39,983 bases of DNA from Dehalococcoidales bacterium (GTDB lineage Bacteria; Chloroflexota; Dehalococcoidia; Dehalococcoidales; RBG-16-60-22): assembly GCA_016926115.1 (NCBI GenBank), contig JAFGPF010000014.1, positions 1 to 39,983 on the forward strand, in the 5' to 3' direction. Position 1 is the stretch's first letter, and each line of letters begins with the position of its first letter. Both the position numbers and the translations under genes were made by a program. Positions 7,513-15,244 of the stretch are shown one piece after another. Below the pieces are notes generated by a model. The model searched no databases and had not been told where the DNA came from. It was given only the letters and a program-made list of their open reading frames with translations.

Positions 7513-9087
7513 ATGACGATTACGGAAATACTCGCCAGGAACGCCAGGTTGACCCCTGACGCCATAGCGCTGGTGGAGATAACCCCGAGCCAGGGGCTAA
7601 GGAAAGAAATCACCTGGAAAGAATTCGACGATAACGCCAACCGCGTCGCCAACGCCCTCATCGCCAGGGGCGTCAAGAAGGGCGACGTCGTCGCCCACCT
7701 GATGATGAACTCCATAAAGTGGCTGGAGGCGTACTTCGGCATACTGAAAACCGGCGCCATGGCGGCGCCGCTAAATTTCCGTTTCATCAGCCGCCAGATA
7801 AAGTACTGCGTCGATATCGCCGAACCCAAGGTGATGATGCTCGATGAGAGCTTCATCGAGCGCGTGGAGGAAATCCGCGGCGAGATGCCGACAATTAAAA
7901 ATTACATATTCGTCGGCGACAACATGCCGAAAGATATGGAAGCATACGACGGAGTGCTGGCGGAGTCCTCGCCCGTTCCCCCGGATGTCAAGCTGGACGG
8001 CGAAGACGAAGCCGGACTCTACTTTACCTCCGGAACCACCGGCGACCCCAAGGCTACCTGCCTCTGCCACCGCAGCCTGGAGCATGTTGCCGTCAACGAG
8101 AACTTCTCACATCGCGAAACACGGAAGGATTGCTTCCTCCTCATCCAGCCTCTTTACCATACCGGCGGCAAGATGCACTGGTTCGGCAGCCTGATTGCCG
8201 GCGGACGTGCCGTGATGACCACCGGAGGCGAGCGGGTTACCGCGAAACTCATCCTGGATACCATCAACACAGAAAAGATAACCATCTGCATGCTGCTGGT
8301 GCCCTGGTTACAGGACATCGTGACCGCCCTCGATAACGGCGATATAAAACTATCCGACTACGATGTAAGTTCGATAAGGCTCGTCCATTCCGGCGCGCAG
8401 CCTATTCCACCCGTGCTCGTGAAGCGTTTTATCAAATACTTCCCCGATATAGACTACGAAGAAAATTACGGACTTACCGAGTCGGCGGGTCCGTGCATGC
8501 ACCTGGGACTGGAGAACTTTCACAAGCTCGGTTCGTTCGGTTATCCTCGTATCAACCTGGATGCGCGTGTCGTTGATGATAACGGTAACGATGTTCCGGC
8601 GGGCGGCGTAGGAGAGATGATTATCAAGGGCGCCAATATCATGAAGTGCTACTACAAGAACCCGGAGAAGACCGCCGAGACCCTGCGCGACGGATGGCTT
8701 TACACCGGCGACCTCGTCAGGCAGGACGCCGAGGGATTCATTTCTTATATCGATAGAAAGAAAGACCTGATTATCAGCGGCGGCGAGAATATTTTTCCGG
8801 TCGACCTCGAAGCGGTACTCATCGGCCAACCCAAGGTCAAGGACGTCGCCATCATCGGCGTGCCGGACGACCGGTACGGTGAGGTGGTTGCCGCCGTGGT
8901 TCAGCCCAAGGATGGCGTTGAACTGACCGAGGCGGAAATGAAGGCATACTACGAACCGCAACTACCCAAGTACGCCTGGCCCCGGATTATCCTCTTCGGG
9001 GAAGTGCCGCGTAATCCCACCGGCAAGATTGAAAAACCCAAGCTGAGAGAGCGCTACGCCGATGTGAGGTGGGACCCCAAGAAATAA
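7513..9087 (+). CDS. AMP-forming acyl-CoA synthetase (fatty-acid--CoA ligase family)
   Basis: A 524-residue member of the ANL superfamily. The P-loop-like motif is 'YFTSGTTGDPKAT', the adenylate-binding motif 'YGLTESAG', and the hinge and Asp region 'GWLYTGDLVRQDAEGFISYIDRKKDLIISGGENIFP'. The C-terminal catalytic lysine lies in 'NPTGKIEKPKL'. It activates a carboxylic acid with ATP to an acyl-adenylate and then the CoA thioester, releasing AMP and PPi. Substrate chain length cannot be read from the sequence. The start has a strong AAAGGAGAT site. It is followed by a small PPOX-fold gene and then the membrane pyrophosphatase, which could use the PPi. Confidence 0.92.
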   Translation: MTITEILARNARLTPDAIALVEITPSQGLRKEITWKEFDDNANRVANALIARGVKKGDVVAHLMMNSIKWLEAYFGILKTGAMAAPLNFRFISRQIKYCVDIAEPKVMMLDESFIERVEEIRGEMPTIKNYIFVGDNMPKDMEAYDGVLAESSPVPPDVKLDGEDEAGLYFTSGTTGDPKATCLCHRSLEHVAVNENFSHRETRKDCFLLIQPLYHTGGKMHWFGSLIAGGRAVMTTGGERVTAKLILDTINTEKITICMLLVPWLQDIVTALDNGDIKLSDYDVSSIRLVHSGAQPIPPVLVKRFIKYFPDIDYEENYGLTESAGPCMHLGLENFHKLGSFGYPRINLDARVVDDNGNDVPAGGVGEMIIKGANIMKCYYKNPEKTAETLRDGWLYTGDLVRQDAEGFISYIDRKKDLIISGGENIFPVDLEAVLIGQPKVKDVAIIGVPDDRYGEVVAAVVQPKDGVELTEAEMKAYYEPQLPKYAWPRIILFGEVPRNPTGKIEKPKLRERYADVRWDPKK

Positions 9088-9120
9088 CCCCCGGAGTAGT
9101 TCAATAAGGAGAACCGTGAT

Positions 9121-9543
9121 ATGGACTTTAAGGAATGTATCGATTTCGCTAACGCTAACAAGACCTGTTATCTAGCCACCGTCGACGGCGACCAGCCACG
9201 GGTCAGGGCGATGGGCATGCACTACGCCGACGAAATGGGATTCTACTTCAACACGGAAAATACCAAATCTCTGGCGAAGCAGCTGGAGAATAACCAGAAG
9301 GTGGAAGTATGTTTTTTCGCCCAAGGGAAGATGCTGAGGGTATCCGGTAAGATAGAATTCATCGATGACATTGCCATCAGAGAGAGATTTTTCAAGGAGA
9401 GGCCTTTCCTCAAGGATGCCGGTGTTAAGAACCCGGAAGACCCGTTCCTGATGGTATTCGCCCTGCGCCAGGGTGAGGCATTTATCTGGACATTTGCCGA
9501 TAATCTGAAAGAAGCGGATATACCCAGAATTAAGTTCGGGTAG
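9121..9543 (+). CDS. Pyridoxamine 5'-phosphate oxidase-fold flavin-binding protein
   Basis: A 140-residue single-domain protein. The split beta-barrel begins 'CYLATVDGDQPRVRAMGM', with 'GFYFNTENTKSLAKQLENNQKVEVCFF' next, the pattern of general-stress/PPOX-like proteins that bind FMN or F420. Sequences of this size are annotated as pyridoxamine 5'-phosphate oxidase family, but true PdxH is longer, so a vitamin B6 role is unlikely. It sits 33 bases after the acyl-CoA ligase with its own AAGGAGA site, so the two are probably co-transcribed. The physiological substrate is unknown. Confidence 0.75.
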   Translation: MDFKECIDFANANKTCYLATVDGDQPRVRAMGMHYADEMGFYFNTENTKSLAKQLENNQKVEVCFFAQGKMLRVSGKIEFIDDIAIRERFFKERPFLKDAGVKNPEDPFLMVFALRQGEAFIWTFADNLKEADIPRIKFG

Positions 9544-9572
9544 GGACGACATCGGGTGTGATTGGAAAGCTC

Positions 9573-9601
9573 TGGACAATACGCTCGATATCGTATATAA
9601 T
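9573..9601 (+). promoter_or_regulatory. Candidate promoter upstream of the pyrophosphatase
   Basis: TGGACA (9573-9578), a 17-bp spacer and TATAAT (9596-9601). This is the best promoter-like sequence in the 247-base gap before hppA. Transcription from it would begin near 9608 and pass through the hairpins at 9616-9629, 9638-9667 and 9698-9733 before reaching the coding region. Confidence 0.6.
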
Positions 9602-9637
9602 TCTTAGGTGGCAACAGTCGCAAATGACTTGACGGCG

Positions 9638-9675
9638 TAGAGCAGGAGTCAATATACCCCTGCTCTATTATTTTA
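9638..9675 (+). terminator. Intrinsic terminator-like hairpin
   Basis: A 9-bp perfect stem TAGAGCAGG (9638-9646) / CCTGCTCTA (9659-9667) with a 12-nt loop, followed by a T/A-rich run (TTATTTTATA). It could end the ligase/PPOX transcript. It also lies inside the transcript of the promoter at 9573-9601, where it could act as an attenuator for hppA. Confidence 0.6.
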
Positions 9676-9697
9676 TATAAATATTCAAAACGAGCCG

Positions 9698-9733
9698 GGC
9701 GGGTGATGTTTCCGGTTATACGGAAGACCCGCC
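9698..9733 (+). other. Stable RNA hairpin in the hppA leader
   Basis: Two stacked helices, GGCGGGT/ACCCGCC (9698-9704 with 9727-9733) and TTCCG/CGGAA (9710-9714 with 9721-9725), enclose a 6-nt loop and are joined by an asymmetric internal loop. It lies about 58 bases before the hppA start. A smaller hairpin GAGCA/TGCTC follows at 9758-9772. I could not match this to a known riboswitch class. Confidence 0.5.
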
Positions 9734-9790
9734 GGGAGACATAAAAATACAGCATATGAGCAAATTCTGCTCTACTAGAAAAGGGGGAAT

Positions 9791-11947
9791 ATGCTACCAG
9801 GAATATTTTGGATAGTGCCCGCGGCGGGGGTGATTACTATTATCTTTGCCGTGGTACTTGCCAGGAACGTACTCAAACGTCCCATGGGGACGCCAAAAAT
9901 GAAAGAAATCGGCGATATCATTTTCCAGGGTGCCTGGGCGTTCCTCAAGCGCCAGTACACCACCATAACCATATATTCGGTAATAATCGCCATCGTCATC
10001 GGCGTTCTGGTGGGCGTACTGGGAGGCACGGAGGTAGAGGGTCTAAGCGCTCTGGATATCGGCTGGCGTACTGCAGTTGCCTTCCTCGTGGGAGCTTTCT
10101 GCTCCGGTCTGGCCGGATTCATCGGGATGTACATCGCGGTGAAGTCCAACGTACGCTGCGCCGCCGCCGCCCAGCAGAGCCTTACGCAGGCGGTTGATGT
10201 TGCACTCCGCGGCGGCGCCGTTTCCGGTTTTCTAATTACCGCTCTCAGTCTTATCGGCGTTACCGTTATCTTCTTTGCCTACGGGGGCAACAGCACCCCG
10301 GAAATCTCGCCTCACTTAATCGTCGGATTCGGCTTCGGCGCCAGTTTCGTGGCGCTTTTTGCCCAGCTCGGTGGCGGTATCTATACCAAAGCCGCTGACG
10401 TCGGCGCCGACCTCGTAGGAAAAGTCGAGTCAGGTATCCCGGAAGACGACCCGCGTAATCCCGCCGTGATTGCAGACCTCGTCGGCGATAATGTAGGCGA
10501 TTGCGCCGGGCGTGGCGCCGACCTTTTCGAGTCTACCGCTGCCGAGAACATAGGCGCGATGATACTCGGTATCGCTGCCTATCTCGCCACGGATAACGTG
10601 GCGTGGATACTGTTCCCGCTCTGTGTACGCGGTTTCGGTATGATTGCCAGCATGATTGGCCTGGTCTGCGTCAGGGCAAAAGAGAATGAGAACGCCATGA
10701 ATGCCCTCAACCGGGGTTACTTCGTGGCTATCGGCCTCTCCGTCGTCGGACTGGCGATTACCGTGTATTTGATGCTGGATAACTGGTGGCTCTTCGGAGC
10801 CGGCATGATTGGTATCATCGCCAGCGTTGTTATTGTTTTCATCACGCAGTACTACACCGAGGCGCGTTATAAACCGGTACGGGAAATTGCCGAAGCATCC
10901 AAGACCGGCCCGGCGACCAATATCATCATGGGGATGTCGGTGGGTTTCGCGACTACTTTCGCCACCGCGCTCGTTATCGGCCTTGCTCTCCTGATATCTT
11001 TCTGGATGGGCGAGATGAGCGGTGTTCACGGTGCCGGCGCCTTCGGTACGGCCGTAGCCACGATGGGAATGCTGATGACCTGCCCTTATGTCCTGTCCAT
11101 GGATACCTTCGGGCCCATCACTGATAACGCCAATGGCATCAACGAAATGGCGGGAGCCGGACCTGAAATCCGCCGGATAACCGACCGTCTGGATGCCGTC
11201 GGCAATACCACCAAAGCCCTCACCAAGGGTTATGCCATGGTCTCGGCCGGGCTCGCCGCCTTCCTGCTCTTTCAGGCTTATCTGGACAGGGTTTCGTTTA
11301 TCAAGTTCGGTGAAACCGGGCTCTATAATATCGTTAATATCGCCCGGATTGAGGTATTCGTCGGGGCGCTGCTGGCTGCCATGATTGTTTACCTCTTCAG
11401 CGCCTGGGCTATCAAGGCCGTCGGCAAGACCGCCTCCAAGATTATCGAGGAGGTACGCCGCCAGTTCCGCGCCGACCCCGGCATTCTGGAGGGAACATCC
11501 AAGCCCGATTATGCCCGCGCGGTGGACATCACCACCCGCGCCGGCCTCCGTGAAATGATTGCCCCCGGACTTCTCCCCGTGCTCGGTCCGATTGTCATCG
11601 GCGTATTTTTCAGGTATATACCGGAAATATCCGATAAAATACCGCAGTATGACGCCGCAATGGCTGTCGCCGCGGTACTGATGGTCGGGACCATTTCGGG
11701 TATCCTGCTGGCTTCCTTCATGAACAACGGCGGCGGTGCCTGGGATAACGCCAAGAAGATGATTGAAGACGGACAGTTGAAAGACGAAGAAGGCGAAGTT
11801 CTGGTCAAGGGCACTCCCGCCCACGCGGCGGCGGTCGTCGGCGATACCGTCGGCGACCCGCTCAAGGATACCGCGGGGCCGTCTCTGCACGTTCTGGTGA
11901 AATTGCTTGCCACCATCACGCTGGTCATGTGCCCGCTGTTCATCTAG
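9791..11947 (+). CDS. hppA: Membrane-bound proton-pumping pyrophosphatase, K+-independent
   Basis: A 718-residue polytopic protein, a normal length for M-PPase, with about 16 hydrophobic segments. Substrate-site motifs are all present: 'DVGADLVGKVE' (203-213), the acidic run 'EDDPRNPAVIADLVGDNVGDCAGRGADLFES' split across loops (218-248), and a matching C-terminal set 'GDTVGDPLKDTAGPS'. The motif 'GNTTKALTKG' (471-480) has Lys at 475, where K+-dependent enzymes have Ala; this marks the K+-independent, H+-pumping class. It hydrolyses PPi in the cytoplasm and exports protons. The neighbouring AMP-forming ligase is a PPi source. The start has a strong AAGGGGG site. Confidence 0.96.
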   Translation: MLPGIFWIVPAAGVITIIFAVVLARNVLKRPMGTPKMKEIGDIIFQGAWAFLKRQYTTITIYSVIIAIVIGVLVGVLGGTEVEGLSALDIGWRTAVAFLVGAFCSGLAGFIGMYIAVKSNVRCAAAAQQSLTQAVDVALRGGAVSGFLITALSLIGVTVIFFAYGGNSTPEISPHLIVGFGFGASFVALFAQLGGGIYTKAADVGADLVGKVESGIPEDDPRNPAVIADLVGDNVGDCAGRGADLFESTAAENIGAMILGIAAYLATDNVAWILFPLCVRGFGMIASMIGLVCVRAKENENAMNALNRGYFVAIGLSVVGLAITVYLMLDNWWLFGAGMIGIIASVVIVFITQYYTEARYKPVREIAEASKTGPATNIIMGMSVGFATTFATALVIGLALLISFWMGEMSGVHGAGAFGTAVATMGMLMTCPYVLSMDTFGPITDNANGINEMAGAGPEIRRITDRLDAVGNTTKALTKGYAMVSAGLAAFLLFQAYLDRVSFIKFGETGLYNIVNIARIEVFVGALLAAMIVYLFSAWAIKAVGKTASKIIEEVRRQFRADPGILEGTSKPDYARAVDITTRAGLREMIAPGLLPVLGPIVIGVFFRYIPEISDKIPQYDAAMAVAAVLMVGTISGILLASFMNNGGGAWDNAKKMIEDGQLKDEEGEVLVKGTPAHAAAVVGDTVGDPLKDTAGPSLHVLVKLLATITLVMCPLFI

Positions 11948-11965
11948 AACGTACAGCGTTAAGTA

Positions 11966-12010
11966 AAAAAGAAAAGGGGTATGGCTTTTACGGTCATGCC
12001 CCTTTCTTTC
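11966..12010. terminator. Bidirectional terminator of hppA and the MBL hydrolase
   Basis: The stem GGGGTATG/CATGCCCC (about 11976-11983 with 11995-12002) has one G-T wobble. It is flanked by an A-rich run on the left and a T/C-rich run on the right, which extend the pairing. It sits between convergent genes and reads as a terminator on both strands. Confidence 0.7.
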
Positions 12011-12016
12011 TCTACC

Positions 12017-12093
12017 GTCATTCTCGGGCTTGACCCGGGAATCCAGAACCACCTTATCCCCTCCCGCTGGATTCCGGCTTTCGCCGGAATGAC
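12017..12093. repeat. 77-bp palindromic intergenic repeat
   Basis: The terminal inverted repeats GTCATTC and GAATGAC bound two half-elements, each itself a palindrome: left CGGGCTTGACCCG-type with 'ATCCAG', right 'CTGGATTCC' then CCGGCTTTCGCCGG-type. The halves also pair with each other. This is the widespread REP/MITE-like family whose spurious translations read 'HSGESRNP' and 'LDSRVKPENDG'. It lies just beyond the terminator between convergent genes, a usual site for such elements. Confidence 0.8.
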
Positions 12094-12104
12094 AATACAC
12101 TGAA

Positions 12105-12719
12105 TTATTTCAGGAACGGATTGGCCCGTTTCTCCGTGGTTATCATCGAGTCCGGGCCGTGACCGGGGTGAACAATAGTTTCCGGGGGCAGCGTGAGCAG
12201 CTTAGTTTTTATACCGCTGATAAGAGCTTCACCGTCGCTGTCAATCAGGTCGTACCGCCCGATTCCATAGTTGAAAAGGGTGTCCCCGGTAAATACATGC
12301 CTCTCTCCGTAGATGCTGATACCGCAGGGGGTATGTCCCGGCGTATGCAGGACGCTGAAATGAAGGTCGCCGATGTCTATACTGTTGCCTTCCTTGAGGA
12401 TACGCTCGGCTTTGGGTACGCCGGTGAAGGAATCTTCGTAAACGTAGCTCGGCGACTGCGGCAGGTATCGGGCGCACTCGGCATGGCAGGCCATCTGAGC
12501 GCCGGTGACCTCCTTGACCTGTGCCGCCGCGCCCACATGGTCAGGATGGCGGTGGGTCAGGACGATAAGCTTAATCGTCAGTCCCAGCTTGTCCACCGCC
12601 CGCAGGATATCTTCGGCCTGTGCCCCGGGGTCGATTATCATGCCCTCTTTAGTCGCTTCCGAGCCCACGATATAGCAGTTGCTGGCGTACGGTCCCACGA
12701 CGAGCTTCCTGATTATCAA
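12105..12719 (-). CDS. MBL-fold metallo-hydrolase (glyoxalase II-like)
   Basis: A 204-residue metallo-beta-lactamase-fold enzyme. The metal site motif is 'THRHPDHVGA' (TH-x-H-x-DH), with further ligands in 'HTPGHTPCGISI', 'FTGDTLF' and 'HPGHGPDS'. This pattern matches the compact hydroxyacylglutathione-hydrolase-like group found in anaerobes, which act on thioesters or related substrates; the true substrate is unknown. It starts at TTG (12717-12719). That start is supported by a GGAGG ribosome site with a 5-base spacer. It is transcribed away from the DUF1015 gene. A weak TATAAT (12755-12760) may be its -10 box. Confidence 0.88.
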   Translation of the reverse strand: MIIRKLVVGPYASNCYIVGSEATKEGMIIDPGAQAEDILRAVDKLGLTIKLIVLTHRHPDHVGAAAQVKEVTGAQMACHAECARYLPQSPSYVYEDSFTGVPKAERILKEGNSIDIGDLHFSVLHTPGHTPCGISIYGERHVFTGDTLFNYGIGRYDLIDSDGEALISGIKTKLLTLPPETIVHPGHGPDSMITTEKRANPFLK

Positions 12720-12880
12720 TACATCCTCCAGAATGTTTCCTTCACTAATAATTAATTATAACGGAAATTAAGACGTTTTTGCATCAAAGCCGGGACTCGT
12801 CCCACTTGCGCCTTTTCCGCGCTATACGTTAAACTAATGATGATAGCCCCATCATATATCAACCGGACAGGGAGCTGAGT

Positions 12881-14197
12881 TTGGCGGATATACGCCCGTT
12901 TTGCGGTGTACATTACAATCCGGCGCTGGTGAAAGACCTCTCGAAGGTCCTCTGTCCCCCCTATGACGTAATTACTCCCCAGATGCAGCAGGAACTCTAC
13001 AATCGCAGCGAGCGTAACTTCGTGCGCATCGAGTTCGGGCGGGAAATGCCTTCCGATAAAGACACGGACAACCGGTATACCCGCGCCGCCGCAACGTTGG
13101 GAAAATGGCTGGAACAGGGCGTCCTGGCGACCGATAAAAAGCCGGCTGTATATATAACCGACCACCGTTTCACATACCAGGGAAAGGATTACCGTCGCCG
13201 CAGTATGACCTGCCTGGTCAAGCTGGAAGAGTGGGACCGCATGGTTGTCCGCCCGCACGAAGGCACGCAGTCGAAGCCCAAGGGCGACCGTGCCAGCCTG
13301 CTGTGGGCGTTGAACGCCGACGCCAGCCCTATCCTGGGACTGTATGACGGCAGCGGCACGCCGATGGTGGCATTGCTGGACGAGCAGACCACCGGAAAGC
13401 CGCTCTTGAGCGCCGATGACATAGGCGGTGAGAGCTTTCGATTATGGATGATTACGGACAAAGAAGTGAACAGGCAAATAGCCGACTGTCTAGCGGAACG
13501 TCCGCTATACATCGCCGATGGGCACCACCGTTACGAAAGCGCTCTAACCTACCGGCGTGAAAGACGCACCACTACCTTGCCTGTTGAGGAGGAAGAACCG
13601 TTCGACTTTGTTATGATGACGCTGGTGGATTTTGCCGACCCCGGACTCGTTATCCTGCCGTCTCACCGGCTGGTCAGGGGACTATCGAAGTCGGCTCTCG
13701 ATATCCTGAAGGCGGGTTTAGATACCTGCTTCGATATTAAGAGGTTTTCTCCGGACAGGAACGATATGTTCACGCAGGTCAACTCGCTGCTGACCGCGGA
13801 GAAAGGCGAGATAAAGCTGGTGCTCTACGGGTTGAGTCGTGAGGAACTTCTGCTCCTCCGACTGAAGAATTTAGATATAATCGGCACGATGATTCCCTAC
13901 TTCCATTCGGAACTATATCAGAAGCTGGACGTGAGTATCGTTGACCATGTTATCCTGGAGGAGCTGCTCGGGCTGCCCCCCGATAATATCAAGACGTTCA
14001 TCGAATACACCAATGACGCCGTCGCGGCTATACGCAGCGTCGTGGAAAAGGAATACCAGCTGGCGGTAATCGTGAGTCCGGTCAAGCCGGAGGTTATCAA
14101 GGCTATCGCCGACAGCGGCGACCGCATGCCCAGGAAATCCACCTACTTTTACCCCAAGACCCCCGCCGGTCTGGTACTGTACCGATTCGGCAAATAA
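12881..14197 (+). CDS. DUF1015 family protein
   Basis: A 438-residue DUF1015 (COG4198) protein. Family landmarks are the start 'ADIRPFCGVHYNP', 'CPPYDVITP', 'VVRPHEGTQSKPKGDRASLLWALNADASPILGLY' (from about residue 122) and 'YIADGHHRYESAL' (209-221). The DGHHR motif resembles the one in ParB-like and free-serine-kinase proteins. The biochemical role is not established. In several phyla DUF1015 genes sit beside serA and serC, and here serA lies a few kb downstream on the same strand. It starts at TTG (12881) with a GGGAG site upstream. A function in serine or phosphoserine metabolism is possible but unproven. Confidence 0.85.
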   Translation: MADIRPFCGVHYNPALVKDLSKVLCPPYDVITPQMQQELYNRSERNFVRIEFGREMPSDKDTDNRYTRAAATLGKWLEQGVLATDKKPAVYITDHRFTYQGKDYRRRSMTCLVKLEEWDRMVVRPHEGTQSKPKGDRASLLWALNADASPILGLYDGSGTPMVALLDEQTTGKPLLSADDIGGESFRLWMITDKEVNRQIADCLAERPLYIADGHHRYESALTYRRERRTTTLPVEEEEPFDFVMMTLVDFADPGLVILPSHRLVRGLSKSALDILKAGLDTCFDIKRFSPDRNDMFTQVNSLLTAEKGEIKLVLYGLSREELLLLRLKNLDIIGTMIPYFHSELYQKLDVSIVDHVILEELLGLPPDNIKTFIEYTNDAVAAIRSVVEKEYQLAVIVSPVKPEVIKAIADSGDRMPRKSTYFYPKTPAGLVLYRFGK

Positions 14198-14262
14198 GGG
14201 CTTTCCCGGATTTTCCCTATATATAAGTTCGGCATACGTGGCGCACGGGCAGGCTGGTATAG

Positions 14263-14268
14263 TATAAT
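14263..14268 (+). promoter_or_regulatory. Candidate -10 box of the ribF-tyrS-serA operon
   Basis: A perfect TATAAT lies 41 bases before the ribF start in a 112-base gap. No good -35 is visible at the usual spacing, so this is a tentative promoter. Confidence 0.4.
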
Positions 14269-14309
14269 GTAGAGTAATCAGGCTGATTTCAGTTAGAGGA
14301 GAAGGAGAC

Positions 14310-15242
14310 GTGCTGGTAGAGGAAGAGTTAGCCAGTTTTTCACCTGAAAAAGATACCATCGTGACCGTTGGTGTCTTCGATGGTGTACATCTGGGGCATA
14401 AAGAACTTATCTCCGAGGTGCTGCAGCAAGCCGGAGAAAAGGGCATGCTTGCCGCGGTGGTGACATTTTGCCAGCATCCGGAAGACCTGCTGTCCTCGAA
14501 GAAGCAACTGCCCTACCTGACCGATATTCAGACAAGGGTGAGGCTCCTCCAAAACGAGGGCGTCGATATCATCGTGCCTTTAACTTTCGATAAAGAACTG
14601 GCAGGGCTGGACGCCGAGGTATTCGTGGGGCTGCTTCAAAAATACCTCAGGATGCGCGGGCTGGTAATCGGCTCGGATTTTGCCCTGGGCAAGGGCAGGA
14701 AGGGCGATACGGATGCCCTCCGCCGGCTCGGCGAGGCAAAAGGGTTCGGAGTCACCGTGGTGCCGCCGCTGGAAATCGACGGGGAAGTCGTCAGCAGCAC
14801 CACTATCAGGAAAGCCATGGCAGAGGGCGATATGAGGAAAGTGCACAGGCTTACGGGGAAATATTTCAGCCTGCACGGCAAGGTGGTAACCGGAGCGGGA
14901 CGCGGCGAAGGACTCGGGTTCCCCACCGCCAATCTGGATGTTAATTCCGGGCAGGCGCTGCCCCCGGACGGCGTATATGCCGGCATCGCCCATATCAATG
15001 GCAGGACATACCAGACGATGACCAATGTCGGCAAGGACCCGACGTTCGGGCGCAACGAGCGCACTATAGAGTCGTATTTACTCGATTACAGCGGCGATCT
15101 TTACGGACACGAGCTTAGAGTGGACTTCGTCGCCAAGCTGCGCGACGAGAAGAAGTTCGCCGGTCCGGAGGACCTGCAAAGGCAGGTCACCGAGGATATC
15201 AGACAGGGTAAAAGCATACTTGAATCAATGAGGGTGAATTAA
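14310..15242 (+). CDS. ribF: Bifunctional riboflavin kinase / FAD synthetase
   Basis: A 310-residue RibF. The N-terminal nucleotidyltransferase domain has 'GVFDGVHLGHKELI' (from residue 21), 'VIGSDFALGKGRKGD' and 'SSTTIRKAM'. The C-terminal flavokinase domain has 'GRGEGLGFPTANL', 'PPDGVYAG', 'TNVGKDPTFGRNERTIES' and 'DLYGHELRVDFVAKLRDEKKF'. It converts riboflavin to FMN and FMN to FAD, which the Etf and acyl-CoA dehydrogenases encoded nearby need. It starts at GTG (14310) behind an AGGAGAAGGAGA ribosome site. tyrS starts 2 bases after its stop codon, so the two are coupled. Confidence 0.95.
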   Translation: MLVEEELASFSPEKDTIVTVGVFDGVHLGHKELISEVLQQAGEKGMLAAVVTFCQHPEDLLSSKKQLPYLTDIQTRVRLLQNEGVDIIVPLTFDKELAGLDAEVFVGLLQKYLRMRGLVIGSDFALGKGRKGDTDALRRLGEAKGFGVTVVPPLEIDGEVVSSTTIRKAMAEGDMRKVHRLTGKYFSLHGKVVTGAGRGEGLGFPTANLDVNSGQALPPDGVYAGIAHINGRTYQTMTNVGKDPTFGRNERTIESYLLDYSGDLYGHELRVDFVAKLRDEKKFAGPEDLQRQVTEDIRQGKSILESMRVN

Positions 15243-15244
15243 TC

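Noticed and set aside
9608..9790. Known fluoride or c-di-GMP riboswitch in the hppA leader
   Set aside because: The conserved bases of the fluoride (crcB) and GEMM motifs as I know them are not present in order, so no class is named.
10430..12100. A 556-codon open frame on the minus strand across hppA
   Set aside because: It is antisense to a full set of pyrophosphatase motifs, its translation is low in hydrophobic order and rich in Gly/His/Asp, and its first codons are the spurious translation of the palindromic repeat.
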